From Lachnospiraceae bacterium UBA4260 (GTDB taxonomy: Bacteria > Bacillota > Clostridia > Lachnospirales > Lachnospiraceae), in the NCBI GenBank assembly GCA_002395235.1, contig DGWK01000019.1, positions 220,914-284,913 on the forward strand: a DNA stretch of 64,000 bases. Direction: 5' to 3'. This document shows, piece after piece, positions 1-8,273 of this stretch. How positions within the stretch are numbered: the first letter of the stretch is position 1; each line of letters starts with the position of its first letter. Below the pieces are notes generated by a model, which was given only the letters and a program-made list of their open reading frames with translations, did no database searches and was not told the origin of the DNA. Position numbers and translations under genes: made by a program.

Positions 1-1032
1 AGGATCGCGGGGCAGATCCATCTGTACGGGTACGAGGATCTTCAGACGCCTTCCTTTGAATATTTTGACGTGTTCTCCAACGAGATCGGGACCACCTCCT
101 CGAGGGAACTGTACAAATTCTTCGACAAAGAAGGGGATACACTGGTGCTGCGGCCCGACTTTACGCCCTCTGTGGCCAGATGCGCGGCCAAGTATTTTAT
201 GGACGAGAAGCGCCCGCTGCGCTTCTGTTATCAGGGCAGCGCCTACAGCAACACTTCGAACCTGCAGGGCAAGCTCAAGGAGACCACCCAGATGGGGGCG
301 GAACTCATGAACGACGCCAGCGCCCAGGCGGACGGAGAGATGATCGCGATGCTGATCGAGAGCCTTCTGGAAGCGGGACTCACCGAGTTCCAGATCAGTG
401 TGGGCAACGTCGAGTACTTCAAGGGGATCTGCGAGCATCTCGGAATGGACAGGACCTTGGAGGAGACGCTGCGCGACGAGATCTCGGGCAAGAACTATTT
501 TGCCGCCGAAGACCTCCTCAAGAGCGAAGGATTTAAGAGAGAGGACAGGGACCTGTTCCTCAGGATCAGGGATTTCATGGAGACGGCAGAGGACCTGGTA
601 AAGGCCGCCGATACGGCGCCGGGGGCGCGCGCGCAGGCCGCCGTGAGACGTCTCATCGATGTCTGGAACGTGGTGGACGCATACGGACTCTCCAAATATA
701 TCAGCTTCGATCTCTCGCTCCTTAGTAAATACCATTATTACACGGGAATTATCTTCAAGGGATATACGTACGGGACCGGGGAACCCATCGCTTCGGGAGG
801 CAGATATGACCAGCTGCTGGGGTATTTCGGCAAAGAAGCGCCGGCCATAGGCTGCATGATCTCGATCGATCCACTCATGGAGGCCATGAGAAGGCAGCAT
901 CTCTTAGACGTGCAGGAGCCCGAGATCCACAAGATCTATTACAATGAGGACAATTACAGGGAGGCCCTGAAAACGGCCCGTATGAGCCGGCAGGCAGGCT
1001 TCAGGACGGTCCTGCTGCCGGAGGAAAACTAA
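1..1032 (+). CDS. hisZ: ATP phosphoribosyltransferase regulatory subunit, 5' end missing
   Basis: HisZ is a catalytically inactive histidyl-tRNA synthetase paralogue that binds short-form HisG and makes the first step of histidine synthesis active and regulated. The reading frame is open from base 1 (GYEDLQTPSFEYF), so the true start lies outside the window and the GTG at 70 is internal. Visible class II synthetase-like features are the LVLRPDFTPSVAR motif and the glycine-rich ASGGRYDQLLGYFG motif. The next gene, hisG, is of the short type that needs HisZ, which supports the call. The C terminus stops abruptly after VLLPEEN, just before a dispersed repeat; family members usually continue further, so this copy may be truncated there. 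Confidence 0.93.
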   Translation, partial: RIAGQIHLYGYEDLQTPSFEYFDVFSNEIGTTSSRELYKFFDKEGDTLVLRPDFTPSVARCAAKYFMDEKRPLRFCYQGSAYSNTSNLQGKLKETTQMGAELMNDASAQADGEMIAMLIESLLEAGLTEFQISVGNVEYFKGICEHLGMDRTLEETLRDEISGKNYFAAEDLLKSEGFKREDRDLFLRIRDFMETAEDLVKAADTAPGARAQAAVRRLIDVWNVVDAYGLSKYISFDLSLLSKYHYYTGIIFKGYTYGTGEPIASGGRYDQLLGYFGKEAPAIGCMISIDPLMEAMRRQHLLDVQEPEIHKIYYNEDNYREALKTARMSRQAGFRTVLLPEEN

Positions 1033-1034
1033 AG

Positions 1035-1113
1035 GATGCACACGCGTGCGGAACGGAAGATGCTGCCAGCGGGCAGCCCGCACGCGGCGCAGCGGCTCGC
1101 GCTGCGAGCCTTA
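1035..1113 (+). repeat. Dispersed structured repeat, copy A (GC hairpin module only)
   Basis: Starts 2 bases after the hisZ stop codon and lies between hisZ and hisG. It begins GATGCACACGCGTGCGGAA and ends GCGAGCCTTAAA. CGCGTGCGG (1043-1051) pairs with CCGCACGCG (1078-1086), enclosing an inner stem GCTGCC/GGCAGC; a second hairpin GGCTCGC/GCGAGCC follows. The same module occurs at about 8164, 24056 (reverse), and in shortened form at 38326 and 53131 (both reverse). This copy lacks the AACTCAG palindrome that precedes the module elsewhere. Confidence 0.85.
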
Positions 1114-1150
1114 AACTATATACAGAATGATGTGACAGACGGAGGACAGT

Positions 1151-1792
1151 GTGAACGACTATATAACTATTGCCCTGACGAAAGGACGGCTGGCCAGCCA
1201 GACCATGGCGCTTCTCGAAAGAGCCGGCTATTACTGCGAGGAACTCAAGGACAAGAGCTCCCGCAAGCTGATCTTTGTGAACGAAGAGCAGAAGCTCCGT
1301 TTCTTCCTCGCGAAGGGACCGGATGTGCCGACTTATGTCGAATACGGAGCTGCGGATATAGGAGTGGTCGGATCCGACATCATCATGGAGGAGAACCGCA
1401 GAGTCTATGAGGTCCTCGACCTGGGCTTCGGCAAGTGCAGGATGTGTGTCTGCGGCCCCTCGGAGGCGAAGGAACTGCTGCAGCACCACGAGATGATCCG
1501 GGTCACATCCAAATACCCGAATATCGCGAGAGAGTACTTCTATAACAGAAAGCATCAGACGGTGGACATCATTAAGCTCAACGGATCCGTGGAGCTGGGG
1601 CCCATCGTGGACCTGGGAGATGTGATCGTCGATATCGTGGAGACCGGTTCCACCCTGAAGGAAAACGGACTCGCCGTTCTGGAAGAAGTGTGCCCCGTAT
1701 CCGCCAGGATGATCGTCAACCAGGTGTCCATGCAGATGAAAACGGCGAGGATCAGGGAGATCATGGCGAATGTCCGCGACTGCCTGGAGTGA
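1151..1792 (+). CDS. hisG: ATP phosphoribosyltransferase, short form catalytic subunit
   Basis: HisG condenses ATP with PRPP, the first committed and feedback-regulated step of histidine synthesis. The protein is 213 residues, about the size of the short HisG class, which lacks the C-terminal regulatory domain and depends on HisZ encoded just upstream. Family features visible are the N-terminal TIALTKGRL, the GAADIGVVGSDI segment and the DIVETGSTLKENGL phosphate-binding loop. It starts with GTG behind GGAGGA. Only the repeat copy A separates it from hisZ. Confidence 0.96.
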   Translation: MNDYITIALTKGRLASQTMALLERAGYYCEELKDKSSRKLIFVNEEQKLRFFLAKGPDVPTYVEYGAADIGVVGSDIIMEENRRVYEVLDLGFGKCRMCVCGPSEAKELLQHHEMIRVTSKYPNIAREYFYNRKHQTVDIIKLNGSVELGPIVDLGDVIVDIVETGSTLKENGLAVLEEVCPVSARMIVNQVSMQMKTARIREIMANVRDCLE

Positions 1793-1887
1793 TCTTCGGA
1801 CCGCTGAACAGTTACGATTTTTCAGGATAAGATCGTCAGAAATGACTGTGTTAAAAGGACCGTATCAGAAAGGACTGTGGAGAACAG

Positions 1888-3186
1888 ATGAGAATAGTAA
1901 AGCTCGATGAAAACACCAGGGAGCAGGCGCTTGAGAAGCTGATCGGGCGCGGCGCCTCCGGCTACGGGGACTACGAAAAGACGGTGCAGGACATCATCGC
2001 GAACGTGCGGGAAAACGGGGATGAAGCCGTCATCGGATACGAGAAGAAATTCGACCGGTGCGACCTGACGCCCCAGACGCTTCGCGTCTCCCGCCAGGAG
2101 ATCGAGGAGGCCTACGCGGCCCTTGACCCGGCGCTGATCGAAGTTATGAAAAAGGCGGCCGCAAACATCCGCGATTATCACGAAAAGCAGAAGAGGACCA
2201 GCTGGATCACCACCAGAGAAGACGGCGTGATCCTGGGCCAGAAGATCACCCCCATCGAGGTGTCGGGTTGCTACGTACCCGGCGGAAGGGCCGTCTATCC
2301 CTCCAGTGTGTTGATGAATATCGTCCCGGCCAAGGTGGCGGGCGTAGAGAAGATTGTCATGTGCACCCCTCCCGGCGCGGACGGCAAGGCAGCGGCGGGA
2401 ACTGTCGTGGCAGCGGATATAGCGGGCGCGGATGAGATCTACAAGGTCGGCGGCGCGCAGGCGATCGCCGCTATGGCATACGGGACACAGACCATTCCCA
2501 AGGTGGATAAGATCACAGGACCCGGCAACATTTTCGTCGCGCTCGCCAAAAAGCAGTGCTTCGGAGTGACCGGTATCGACTCGGTGGCGGGTCCCAGCGA
2601 GATCCTGGTAATCGCGGACAGCACGGCAAATCCCAGATTTGTGGCGGCTGATCTCCTTTCCCAGGCGGAGCACGATCCCATGGCCAGCGCCATTCTCCTG
2701 ACTACGGACATGGCTCTGGCGAAAGCCGTATCGGACGAAATCGACAGGTTCTTGAAGACTCTCTCCAGGGCGGAGATCATTAATAAGTCCCTGGAGGACT
2801 ACGGTTACATATTCGTGGGAGAGACCATGGAGGACCTGATCGGGGCGGCCAATACGATCGCTTCCGAACACCTGGAGATCATCACGGCAAATCCCTACGA
2901 GGTCATGACCAAAATAAAGAACGCCGGCGCGATCTTCCTGGGAAGCTATTCTTCGGAGCCGCTGGGGGACTATTTTGCCGGCCCCAACCATATCCTTCCC
3001 ACGAACGGGACGGCGAGATTTTTCTCCCCGCTGGGCGTGGACGACTTTGTCAAGAAGAGCAGCATCATTTCTTATTCCAAGGAGGCACTCAGGGCCGTCC
3101 ACAAGGATATTGAGCTGTTCGCCATGAGCGAAGGACTCACGGCACACGCGAATTCCATCGCGGTCCGTTTTGAAGAGGAGGAATGA
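1888..3186 (+). CDS. hisD: Histidinol dehydrogenase
   Basis: HisD oxidises L-histidinol to L-histidine in two NAD-dependent steps and is a zinc enzyme. The 432-residue length is typical. Recognisable stretches are VSGCYVPGGRA, KVGGAQAIAAMAYGT, TGPGNIFVALAK and the catalytic/zinc region QAEHDPMASAILLT, with SEHLEI and GPNHILPT near the C terminus. The ATG follows AAAGGACTGTGGAGAACAG. The 95 bases between hisG and hisD contain two similar AAAGGAC-GT words and no other gene. The stop codon overlaps the next gene's region. Confidence 0.97.
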   Translation: MRIVKLDENTREQALEKLIGRGASGYGDYEKTVQDIIANVRENGDEAVIGYEKKFDRCDLTPQTLRVSRQEIEEAYAALDPALIEVMKKAAANIRDYHEKQKRTSWITTREDGVILGQKITPIEVSGCYVPGGRAVYPSSVLMNIVPAKVAGVEKIVMCTPPGADGKAAAGTVVAADIAGADEIYKVGGAQAIAAMAYGTQTIPKVDKITGPGNIFVALAKKQCFGVTGIDSVAGPSEILVIADSTANPRFVAADLLSQAEHDPMASAILLTTDMALAKAVSDEIDRFLKTLSRAEIINKSLEDYGYIFVGETMEDLIGAANTIASEHLEIITANPYEVMTKIKNAGAIFLGSYSSEPLGDYFAGPNHILPTNGTARFFSPLGVDDFVKKSSIISYSKEALRAVHKDIELFAMSEGLTAHANSIAVRFEEEE

Positions 3187-3188
3187 CC

Positions 3189-3782
3189 ATGGAAAAGAGG
3201 AGCGCACAGATCACAAGAAAGACGGGCGAGACGGATATTACCATGAACTTCTGCCTGGACGGCAGCGGTAAGGCACAGCTCTCCACCGGCATCGGCTTTT
3301 TCGACCACATGATGGACGCCTTCACAAGGCACGGGCTGTTCGACATGGAGCTTAAGGTCGAGGGCGACCTGCACGTGGACGGACACCACACGGTGGAAGA
3401 CACCGGGATCGTCCTGGGACAGGCCATTAAAGAGGCGGTCGGCGACAAAAAGGGAATCAAGAGATACGGCTGCTTCATCCTGCCCATGGATGAGGCGCTG
3501 ATTCTGTGCGCGGTGGACCTGTGCGGCAGGCCCTATTTTGTCATGGAGGGAGAGCCCTTCACGGCGCCTATGGTAGGCGATTTCGACACGGAGCTGGTCA
3601 GAGAGTTCTTCTATTCGATCTCTTACAGCGCCGCGATGAACCTCCATTTCCGGATTCTCTCCGGGAGCAACGCTCACCACATCATCGAAGGAATGTTCAA
3701 GTGCTTCTCCAAGGCGCTGGACATGGCAACGCAGAAAGAAGTGCGCATCACGGACGTCCTGAGCACCAAGGGAAGCCTGTGA
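3189..3782 (+). CDS. hisB: Imidazoleglycerol-phosphate dehydratase
   Basis: HisB dehydrates imidazole glycerol phosphate to imidazole acetol phosphate. It is the monofunctional form, without the histidinol-phosphatase domain of enterobacteria. Metal-binding motifs visible are FFDHMMDAFTRHG, DGHHTVEDTGI and SNAHHIIEG. An ATG at 3183 overlaps the hisD stop, but AGGAGG at 3176-3181 sits too close to it; the ATG at 3189 has a 7-base spacer and is preferred. Translation is likely coupled to hisD. Confidence 0.95.
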   Translation: MEKRSAQITRKTGETDITMNFCLDGSGKAQLSTGIGFFDHMMDAFTRHGLFDMELKVEGDLHVDGHHTVEDTGIVLGQAIKEAVGDKKGIKRYGCFILPMDEALILCAVDLCGRPYFVMEGEPFTAPMVGDFDTELVREFFYSISYSAAMNLHFRILSGSNAHHIIEGMFKCFSKALDMATQKEVRITDVLSTKGSL

Positions 3783-3812
3783 ACGCGCAGTAGCATACAA
3801 TTTGAGGTAAAA

Positions 3813-5117
3813 ATGGATACACAGTATAAGAAGCTGATCCCCTGCATTTATTTAAAGGACTGCAAAGCCGTAAAGAGCCTTACGGACCATGAGCCGGAGG
3901 AACAGGAGCCGGCCGCGCTGGCGGCCGCTTACGACAACGGCTTTACGGACGCCCTGATCGTCTTTGATCTGTCCGACACGGATCAGGAACAGGAAGCCCA
4001 CAACGACATCATCCGGGAGATCTGCGGCAGGATCCGCATCCCGGTGATCGCGGCGGGACGTATCAGACGGATGGAGGATGTCAAAAAATTCCTCTATGCC
4101 GGCTGCAGCATGGCCTGCCTGAATCTCTCCAAGGAAGGGAACGCGAAAATCGCGGCGGAAGTGGCGGACAAGTTCGGAGCCGACAAGATCGGCGCCTGCT
4201 TCTCTTCGGAAGAGCAGATCGAAGAGTATAAAGAGTATATTGACTGCAATATCTCCTGCCTGATCTACGTGGGAGAAGAGCCTTTTGAGGGCCTTGAAAG
4301 AGTGCAGACGGCGATTCCGGTGATCGCCCAGATCACACGGAAGAGCTGCGTCAGAGAGACGCTCCTGCACAGCGGGATCCATGGCGTGACAGGCGCCGGC
4401 GTGAACGCGAGGACAGGGAAGCTTCAGCATGTGAGAAACAAGCTGATCTCCTGCGGCATTCCGGTCAGGATCCGGGAGGCGGCATACAAGTGGGATCAGT
4501 TCAAGCTCGGCCCCGACGGGCTGCTCCCCGTGGTGGTCCAGGAGGCCTCCACGGACCAGGTGCTCATGGTCGCCTACATGAATGAAGAGGCCTACAACAT
4601 GACTGTCGCCACGGGCAGGATGACCTACTGGTCCAGAAGCCGGAACGAGATCTGGGTAAAGGGACTCACCAGCGGACATTTCCAGTACGTGCACTCCCTG
4701 AAGGCGGACTGCGACATGGATACGCTTCTCGCCAAAGTAGAGCAGGTCGGCGCGGCCTGCCACACAGGAAGTCATTCCTGCTTCTTCAACACAGTATTGA
4801 CGGAGGAGGGCAAGGAGTCCTTCAATCCACAGACAGTCCTTCTCAAAGACTATCAGACAATCACGGATCGAAGAGACCACCCCAAGAAGGGATCCTATAC
4901 CAACTATCTTTTTGACAAGGGCATCGACAAGATGCTCAAGAAGCTGGGAGAAGAGGCGACGGAGATCATCATTGCCGCCAAGAATCCCAATCCCAATGAG
5001 ATCGTCTACGAGATCTCGGATTACCTCTATCACCTGATGGTGGTAATGGCCGAGAAAGGGATCACATGGGAAGATGTGACGCAGGAGCTGGCGCGCAGGC
5101 AGAAGAAGGAGAGCTGA
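3813..5117 (+). CDS. hisI: HisIE fused to a degenerate HisA/HisF-like domain
   Basis: The C-terminal half is a normal HisIE. PR-AMP cyclohydrolase (about 226-330) shows KGLTSGHFQ, the DCDMD motif and GAACHTGSHSCF; PR-ATP pyrophosphohydrolase (about 345-434) shows KLGEEATEIIIAAKN and ISDYLYHLMVVM. The first ~220 residues resemble the HisA/HisF half-barrel family, starting LIPCIYLKDCKAVKSL where HisF has IPCLDVKDGRVVKG. The first catalytic aspartate is Tyr13, and the second (VVAID in HisF) aligns with Phe130 in KIGACFSS. The extra domain is therefore probably not an active cyclase or isomerase. No hisA, hisF, hisH or hisC lies in this part of the cluster. The ATG at 3813 follows GAGG. Confidence 0.93.
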   Translation: MDTQYKKLIPCIYLKDCKAVKSLTDHEPEEQEPAALAAAYDNGFTDALIVFDLSDTDQEQEAHNDIIREICGRIRIPVIAAGRIRRMEDVKKFLYAGCSMACLNLSKEGNAKIAAEVADKFGADKIGACFSSEEQIEEYKEYIDCNISCLIYVGEEPFEGLERVQTAIPVIAQITRKSCVRETLLHSGIHGVTGAGVNARTGKLQHVRNKLISCGIPVRIREAAYKWDQFKLGPDGLLPVVVQEASTDQVLMVAYMNEEAYNMTVATGRMTYWSRSRNEIWVKGLTSGHFQYVHSLKADCDMDTLLAKVEQVGAACHTGSHSCFFNTVLTEEGKESFNPQTVLLKDYQTITDRRDHPKKGSYTNYLFDKGIDKMLKKLGEEATEIIIAAKNPNPNEIVYEISDYLYHLMVVMAEKGITWEDVTQELARRQKKES

Positions 5118-5209
5118 TCTGTATTTTGCCCCGGGAAGGCCGAAGTGCGTCGGCAGGCAGCTTTTATCTGAAACAGCACAAAAAAGGGCGGGATTTGTCG
5201 CAAATTTTC

Positions 5210-5238
5210 TTGACAGGTCCGCGCCCTTCTGTTATGTT
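5210..5238 (+). promoter_or_regulatory. Sigma-A-type promoter for the rplU operon
   Basis: TTGACA (5210-5215) and TATGTT (5233-5238) are separated by 17 bases. Transcription would start near 5245, giving a leader of about 120 bases ahead of rplU. This separates the ribosomal genes from the histidine cluster. A weak hairpin GCCGA/TCGGC at 5139-5154, with a short T run a few bases beyond it, may end the his transcript. Confidence 0.75.
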
Positions 5239-5244
5239 ATTTGA

Positions 5245-5350
5245 GTATGCCGCATGATGAGGCTCTTAATGTGCTGCGCTGTATGGTACTGCAGGAACAG
5301 CAGCATGAAAGCGCTCAGTGAAGAGCCGCCGCAATCAGCGAGTTTTTATA
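5245..5350 (+). ncRNA. Putative L21 leader (autoregulatory mRNA leader)
   Basis: The transcribed stretch ahead of rplU can fold. GGCTCTT (5261-5267) pairs with AAGAGCC (5321-5327), enclosing a second stem formed by TGCTG (about 5272) and CAGCA (about 5300). A structured leader directly upstream of L21 in Firmicutes is a known family (L21 leader), thought to give feedback control by the ribosomal protein. The assignment rests on position and pairing, not on a covariance-model hit. Confidence 0.6.
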
Positions 5351-5366
5351 AGAAGGAGGTACCAGA

Positions 5367-5672
5367 ATGTACGCAATTATCGCAACAGGTGGCAAGCAGT
5401 ACAAAGTTTCCGAGGGAGATATCATCGATATCGAGAAGATCGAGGGCGAGAGTGGCACAGAGGTCACTTTTGACAAGGTCATCTGCATCGGCGGAGACAC
5501 CATGAAGGTTGGCGCAGATGTCGCAGCCGCAACTGTCACAGGCACTGTTATGGATCAGGGCAAGGGCAAGAAGGTCGTAGTTTACCACTACAAGAGAAAG
5601 ACCGGCTATCACAAGAAGAACGGCCACAGACAGCTCTTCACCCGCGTTAAGATCGACAAGATCAACGGCTGA
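5367..5672 (+). CDS. rplU: 50S ribosomal protein L21
   Basis: L21 is a large-subunit protein binding 23S rRNA. At 101 residues it has the usual length. Typical features are the N-terminal MYAIIATGGKQYKVSEGD and the basic C-terminal KRKTGYHKKNGHRQ segment. The ATG follows AAGGAGGTACCAGA. It heads the conserved rplU-prp-rpmA-obg order of Firmicutes, in which the middle gene processes the L27 encoded by the third. Confidence 0.98.
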   Translation: MYAIIATGGKQYKVSEGDIIDIEKIEGESGTEVTFDKVICIGGDTMKVGADVAAATVTGTVMDQGKGKKVVVYHYKRKTGYHKKNGHRQLFTRVKIDKING

Positions 5673-5708
5673 TCGCGTCTGATATAAGACAGGTCAGGTA
5701 AGACAACA

Positions 5709-6065
5709 ATGGTCACGGTTATGATCACGAAGCAGAAAGGGGTATATAAGTCCTTTATCTGCAGCGGACATGCGGAATACGCGTCCCGAAAAGGGATCGC
5801 GAAGCTCGTAAGGCCGCAGGGCGATGTGGTGTGCGCGGGCGTCTCCGCCATAGTCATCAACACTGTGAACTGTCTGCAGGATCTTCTCCATGAAGACGTC
5901 GGATGTGATTATGACAGCGAGGAAGGCGGACTTTTGACATGCGTCTTCCGTAATGACCCCAGTAAGGAAGCATCACTTCTCATCGACTCCATGATCCACG
6001 GCCTTAAGTGGATACAGAAAGAGTACGGTGAGAGATATCTGAGAATTGAAACCAAGGAGGTATAG
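5709..6065 (+). CDS. prp: Ribosomal-processing cysteine protease Prp
   Basis: Prp (YsxB family) removes the N-terminal extension of ribosomal protein L27 in bacteria that carry one; in Staphylococcus aureus this cleavage is essential. The catalytic pair is visible as the His of SGHAEYA and the Cys of DVVCAGVSAI. The protein is 118 residues and lies between rplU and rpmA, only 2 bases before its substrate gene. The predicted L27 begins MLNLNLQFFAHKKG, the expected cleavage context, which confirms the assignment. Confidence 0.93.
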   Translation: MVTVMITKQKGVYKSFICSGHAEYASRKGIAKLVRPQGDVVCAGVSAIVINTVNCLQDLLHEDVGCDYDSEEGGLLTCVFRNDPSKEASLLIDSMIHGLKWIQKEYGERYLRIETKEV

Positions 6066-6067
6066 TC

Positions 6068-6358
6068 ATGTTAAATTTGAACCTTCAGTTCTTTGCCCAT
6101 AAAAAGGGAATGGGATCCACCAAGAACGGCCGTGATTCCAACGCTAAGAGACTCGGCGCCAAGAAGGCTGACGGCCAGTTCGTCAAGGCCGGCAACATTC
6201 TTTACAGACAGCGCGGCACCAGCATCCACCCCGGCCTTAACGTAGGCATCGGCGGCGATGACACCCTGTATGCTCTGACCGACGGCATCCTTCGCTTTGA
6301 GCGCGTTGGTAAGGACAAGAAGAGAGCTTCTGTCCATCCCGTAGAGGCACAGCAGTAA
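6068..6358 (+). CDS. rpmA: 50S ribosomal protein L27 with cleavable N-terminal extension
   Basis: L27 reaches toward the peptidyl-transferase centre of the large subunit. The protein starts MLNLNLQFFAHKKGMGSTKN: the LQFFA motif is the recognition site of Prp, and the mature chain should begin just after it. The remainder (RDSNAKRLGAKKADGQ, RQRGTSIHPG) is canonical. It is 96 residues long. The ATG follows AAGGAGGTATAGTC, which overlaps the end of prp. Confidence 0.98.
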   Translation: MLNLNLQFFAHKKGMGSTKNGRDSNAKRLGAKKADGQFVKAGNILYRQRGTSIHPGLNVGIGGDDTLYALTDGILRFERVGKDKKRASVHPVEAQQ

Positions 6359-6387
6359 TATCTGCAGGGAATACCGATGATTGTAAG

Positions 6388-6425
6388 GACTTCAGGCAGG
6401 CGTCAAGCACTGTCTGAAGTCTTTT
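6388..6425 (+). terminator. Rho-independent terminator after rpmA
   Basis: GACTTCAGGCAG (6388-6399) pairs with CTGTCTGAAGTC (6410-6421), one G-U pair, followed by TTTT. It separates the ribosomal protein genes from obg, perhaps partially, since no clear new promoter is seen before obg. Confidence 0.75.
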
Positions 6426-6467
6426 GCGCATATTGCGGCAGGCTAAAAAGTAAAGGAGATACGGAAT

Positions 6468-7757
6468 TTGTTCATAGATAAAGCAAAGATCGTCGTGATG
6501 AGCGGCAAAGGCGGAGACGGTCACGTCTCTTTCCGAAGAGAGAAATACGTGCCGGCAGGCGGCCCCGACGGAGGCGACGGCGGCAAAGGCGGGGACGTGA
6601 TCTTCGAAGTGGACGAAGGCCTCAATACACTGGTTGATTTCAGGCATATCCGCAAATACAAGGCGCAGCCCGGAGAACCCGGCGGAAAGCGCAGATGCAC
6701 CGGAAAGTCCGGCGAGGATCTGATCATCAAGGTTCCGGCGGGAACCATCATAAGAGAAGCCTCCTCCGGCAAAGTCATCGCGGACATGTCCGGGGACCTT
6801 ACGAGATACACGATCCTCAAGGGCGGACGCGGCGGCAACGGAAATATGCATTACGCGACCTCTACCATGCAGGCGCCGAAATATGCACAGCCCGGACAGC
6901 CTTCCAGAACGCTCGAACTGATCCTCGAGCTCAAAGTGATCGCTGACGTGGGTCTGGTGGGCTTTCCCAATGTGGGCAAATCCACCCTTCTTTCCATGGT
7001 CAGTGGCGCTAAGCCCAAGATCGCCAATTATCACTTCACTACATTGAATCCGATCCTCGGAGTCGTCGATCTCGATGGCGCCAGGGGATTTGTCATGGCC
7101 GACATTCCCGGCCTGATCGAAGGCGCGGCGGACGGAGCCGGACTGGGGCACGAATTCCTTGCCCATATCGAGAGGACCAAGCTCCTTATTCATGTCGTCG
7201 ACGCGGCTGGCTCCGAAGACAGGGATCCGGTTGAGGACATTAAAGCGATCAACAAGGAACTGTCGGCCTATGAGTCAGAGATCGGAAAAAAGAAGCAGGT
7301 TCTCGCGGCCAATAAATGCGACCTTCTTCCTGAAGGCTCCGATGCACTGGAGCGCATCCGCGCATATTGCGACAGTCTCGGCGTGGAAGTGTTCCCCATA
7401 AGCGCAGCGACAGGAAGCGGCATAAAGGAGCTCATGTACCATGTGAGCGGACTTCTGGAGCAGATGCCTTCGGAGACTACCGTCTTCGAGCAGGAATATG
7501 ATCCGGAAGAGATGCTGCAGATGGATTCCACCGAGCCGTTCACGGTCTCCTACGACGAAAAGGCGCGTGAATATGTGGTCGAAGGGCCCAGGATCGAGAG
7601 AATGCTGGGATACACAAATCTGGAGACGGAGAAGGGATTTATCTTCTTCCAGAAATTTCTCCAGGAGAACAAGATCATCGACAGGCTCAAGGAACTGGGC
7701 TGTAAAGAAGGCGACACGGTTCGTCTCTACGGACACAGATTCGACTACTATGACTAA
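6468..7757 (+). CDS. obg: GTPase Obg (CgtA)
   Basis: Obg is an essential ribosome-associated GTPase linking 50S assembly to nutrient state. The 429-residue protein has the glycine-rich Obg fold (about 1-158, GGPDGGDGGKGGDV), then the G domain with Walker A GFPNVGKSTLLS, DIPGLIEGA and the NKCD motif, then the C-terminal OCT domain found in Gram-positive members (about 345-429). The start is TTG at 6468 behind AAAGGAG. It follows rpmA, as in most Firmicutes, and is followed 14 bases later by yhbY. Confidence 0.97.
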   Translation: MFIDKAKIVVMSGKGGDGHVSFRREKYVPAGGPDGGDGGKGGDVIFEVDEGLNTLVDFRHIRKYKAQPGEPGGKRRCTGKSGEDLIIKVPAGTIIREASSGKVIADMSGDLTRYTILKGGRGGNGNMHYATSTMQAPKYAQPGQPSRTLELILELKVIADVGLVGFPNVGKSTLLSMVSGAKPKIANYHFTTLNPILGVVDLDGARGFVMADIPGLIEGAADGAGLGHEFLAHIERTKLLIHVVDAAGSEDRDPVEDIKAINKELSAYESEIGKKKQVLAANKCDLLPEGSDALERIRAYCDSLGVEVFPISAATGSGIKELMYHVSGLLEQMPSETTVFEQEYDPEEMLQMDSTEPFTVSYDEKAREYVVEGPRIERMLGYTNLETEKGFIFFQKFLQENKIIDRLKELGCKEGDTVRLYGHRFDYYD

Positions 7758-7771
7758 TTAAAGGAGTATAT

Positions 7772-8065
7772 ATGCTTACAAGCAAACAGAGATCCTACCT
7801 GATCGGGCTCTCCCATGAGCTGGATCCGGTCGTTCAGATAGGCAAAAACGGCGTGAGCCCCGAAACCGCCGTCTCAACAGAGGAAGCTTTCAACACCAGA
7901 GAACTGGTCAAAGGCGCTGTCATGAAGATGGCCCCCGTCACGCCCCGCGAAGCGGCGGAGACGCTGGCGGGACGAACCCGCTCCCAGGTCGTCATCGTGA
8001 TCGGGAGAAAGTTTGTACTATACAGACCTTTTAAGGAAGATCCCAAGATCATCCTTCCGAAATAA
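7772..8065 (+). CDS. yhbY: Ribosome assembly RNA-binding protein, CRM domain
   Basis: YhbY proteins carry a single CRM domain that binds RNA and associates with pre-50S particles. The 97-residue protein shows the family's LTSKQRSYLIGLSHELDPVV start and the QIGKNGVSP loop (GxxG type). The ATG follows AAGGAG. It sits directly after obg and before nadD, a common Firmicutes order. The stop codon lies 8 bases before repeat copy B. Confidence 0.93.
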   Translation: MLTSKQRSYLIGLSHELDPVVQIGKNGVSPETAVSTEEAFNTRELVKGAVMKMAPVTPREAAETLAGRTRSQVVIVIGRKFVLYRPFKEDPKIILPK

Positions 8066-8073
8066 AGACAGTT

Positions 8074-8247
8074 AACTCAGGTGGGAAGTCTCCCGCCTCT
8101 ACAGGCGGTGAGTTTGAAGCAAATCTTACTCAGTGGCGGGAGACAATCCCCCACTGAGTTAAATGATGCACACGCGTGCGGAAAGGAAGGTGCTGTCCAA
8201 AGGACAGCCCGCACGCGGCGCAGCGGCTCGCTCTGCGAGCCTTGAAT
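8074..8247 (+). repeat. Dispersed structured repeat, copy B (full composite)
   Basis: Starts 8 bases after the yhbY stop. The first part contains AACTCA...TGAGTT (8074-8114) around a CCGCCT/AGGCGG hairpin, then ACTCAGTGG paired with CCACTGAGT (8129-8159). The GC module follows from 8164: GATGCACACGCGTGCGG, stem CGCGTGCGG/CCGCACGCG with inner CTGTCC/GGACAG, then GGCTCGC/GCGAGCC. Compared with copy A the inner stem gains one matched base pair, which suggests selection on RNA or cruciform pairing. Confidence 0.88.
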
Positions 8248-8273
8248 AAGTACATTTAATAAGGACAATTATA

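Noticed and set aside
1036..1410. Small frame starting MHTRAERK in repeat copy A, and similar starts in copies B and C
   Set aside because: The frame is not kept: copy B carries a one-base insertion in the inner stem and copies D and E lose most of it. Structure, not coding, explains conservation.
8077..8268. Antisense frames across the repeats reading HACASF or similar
   Set aside because: They arise from the repeat itself in each copy and have no ribosome binding site.
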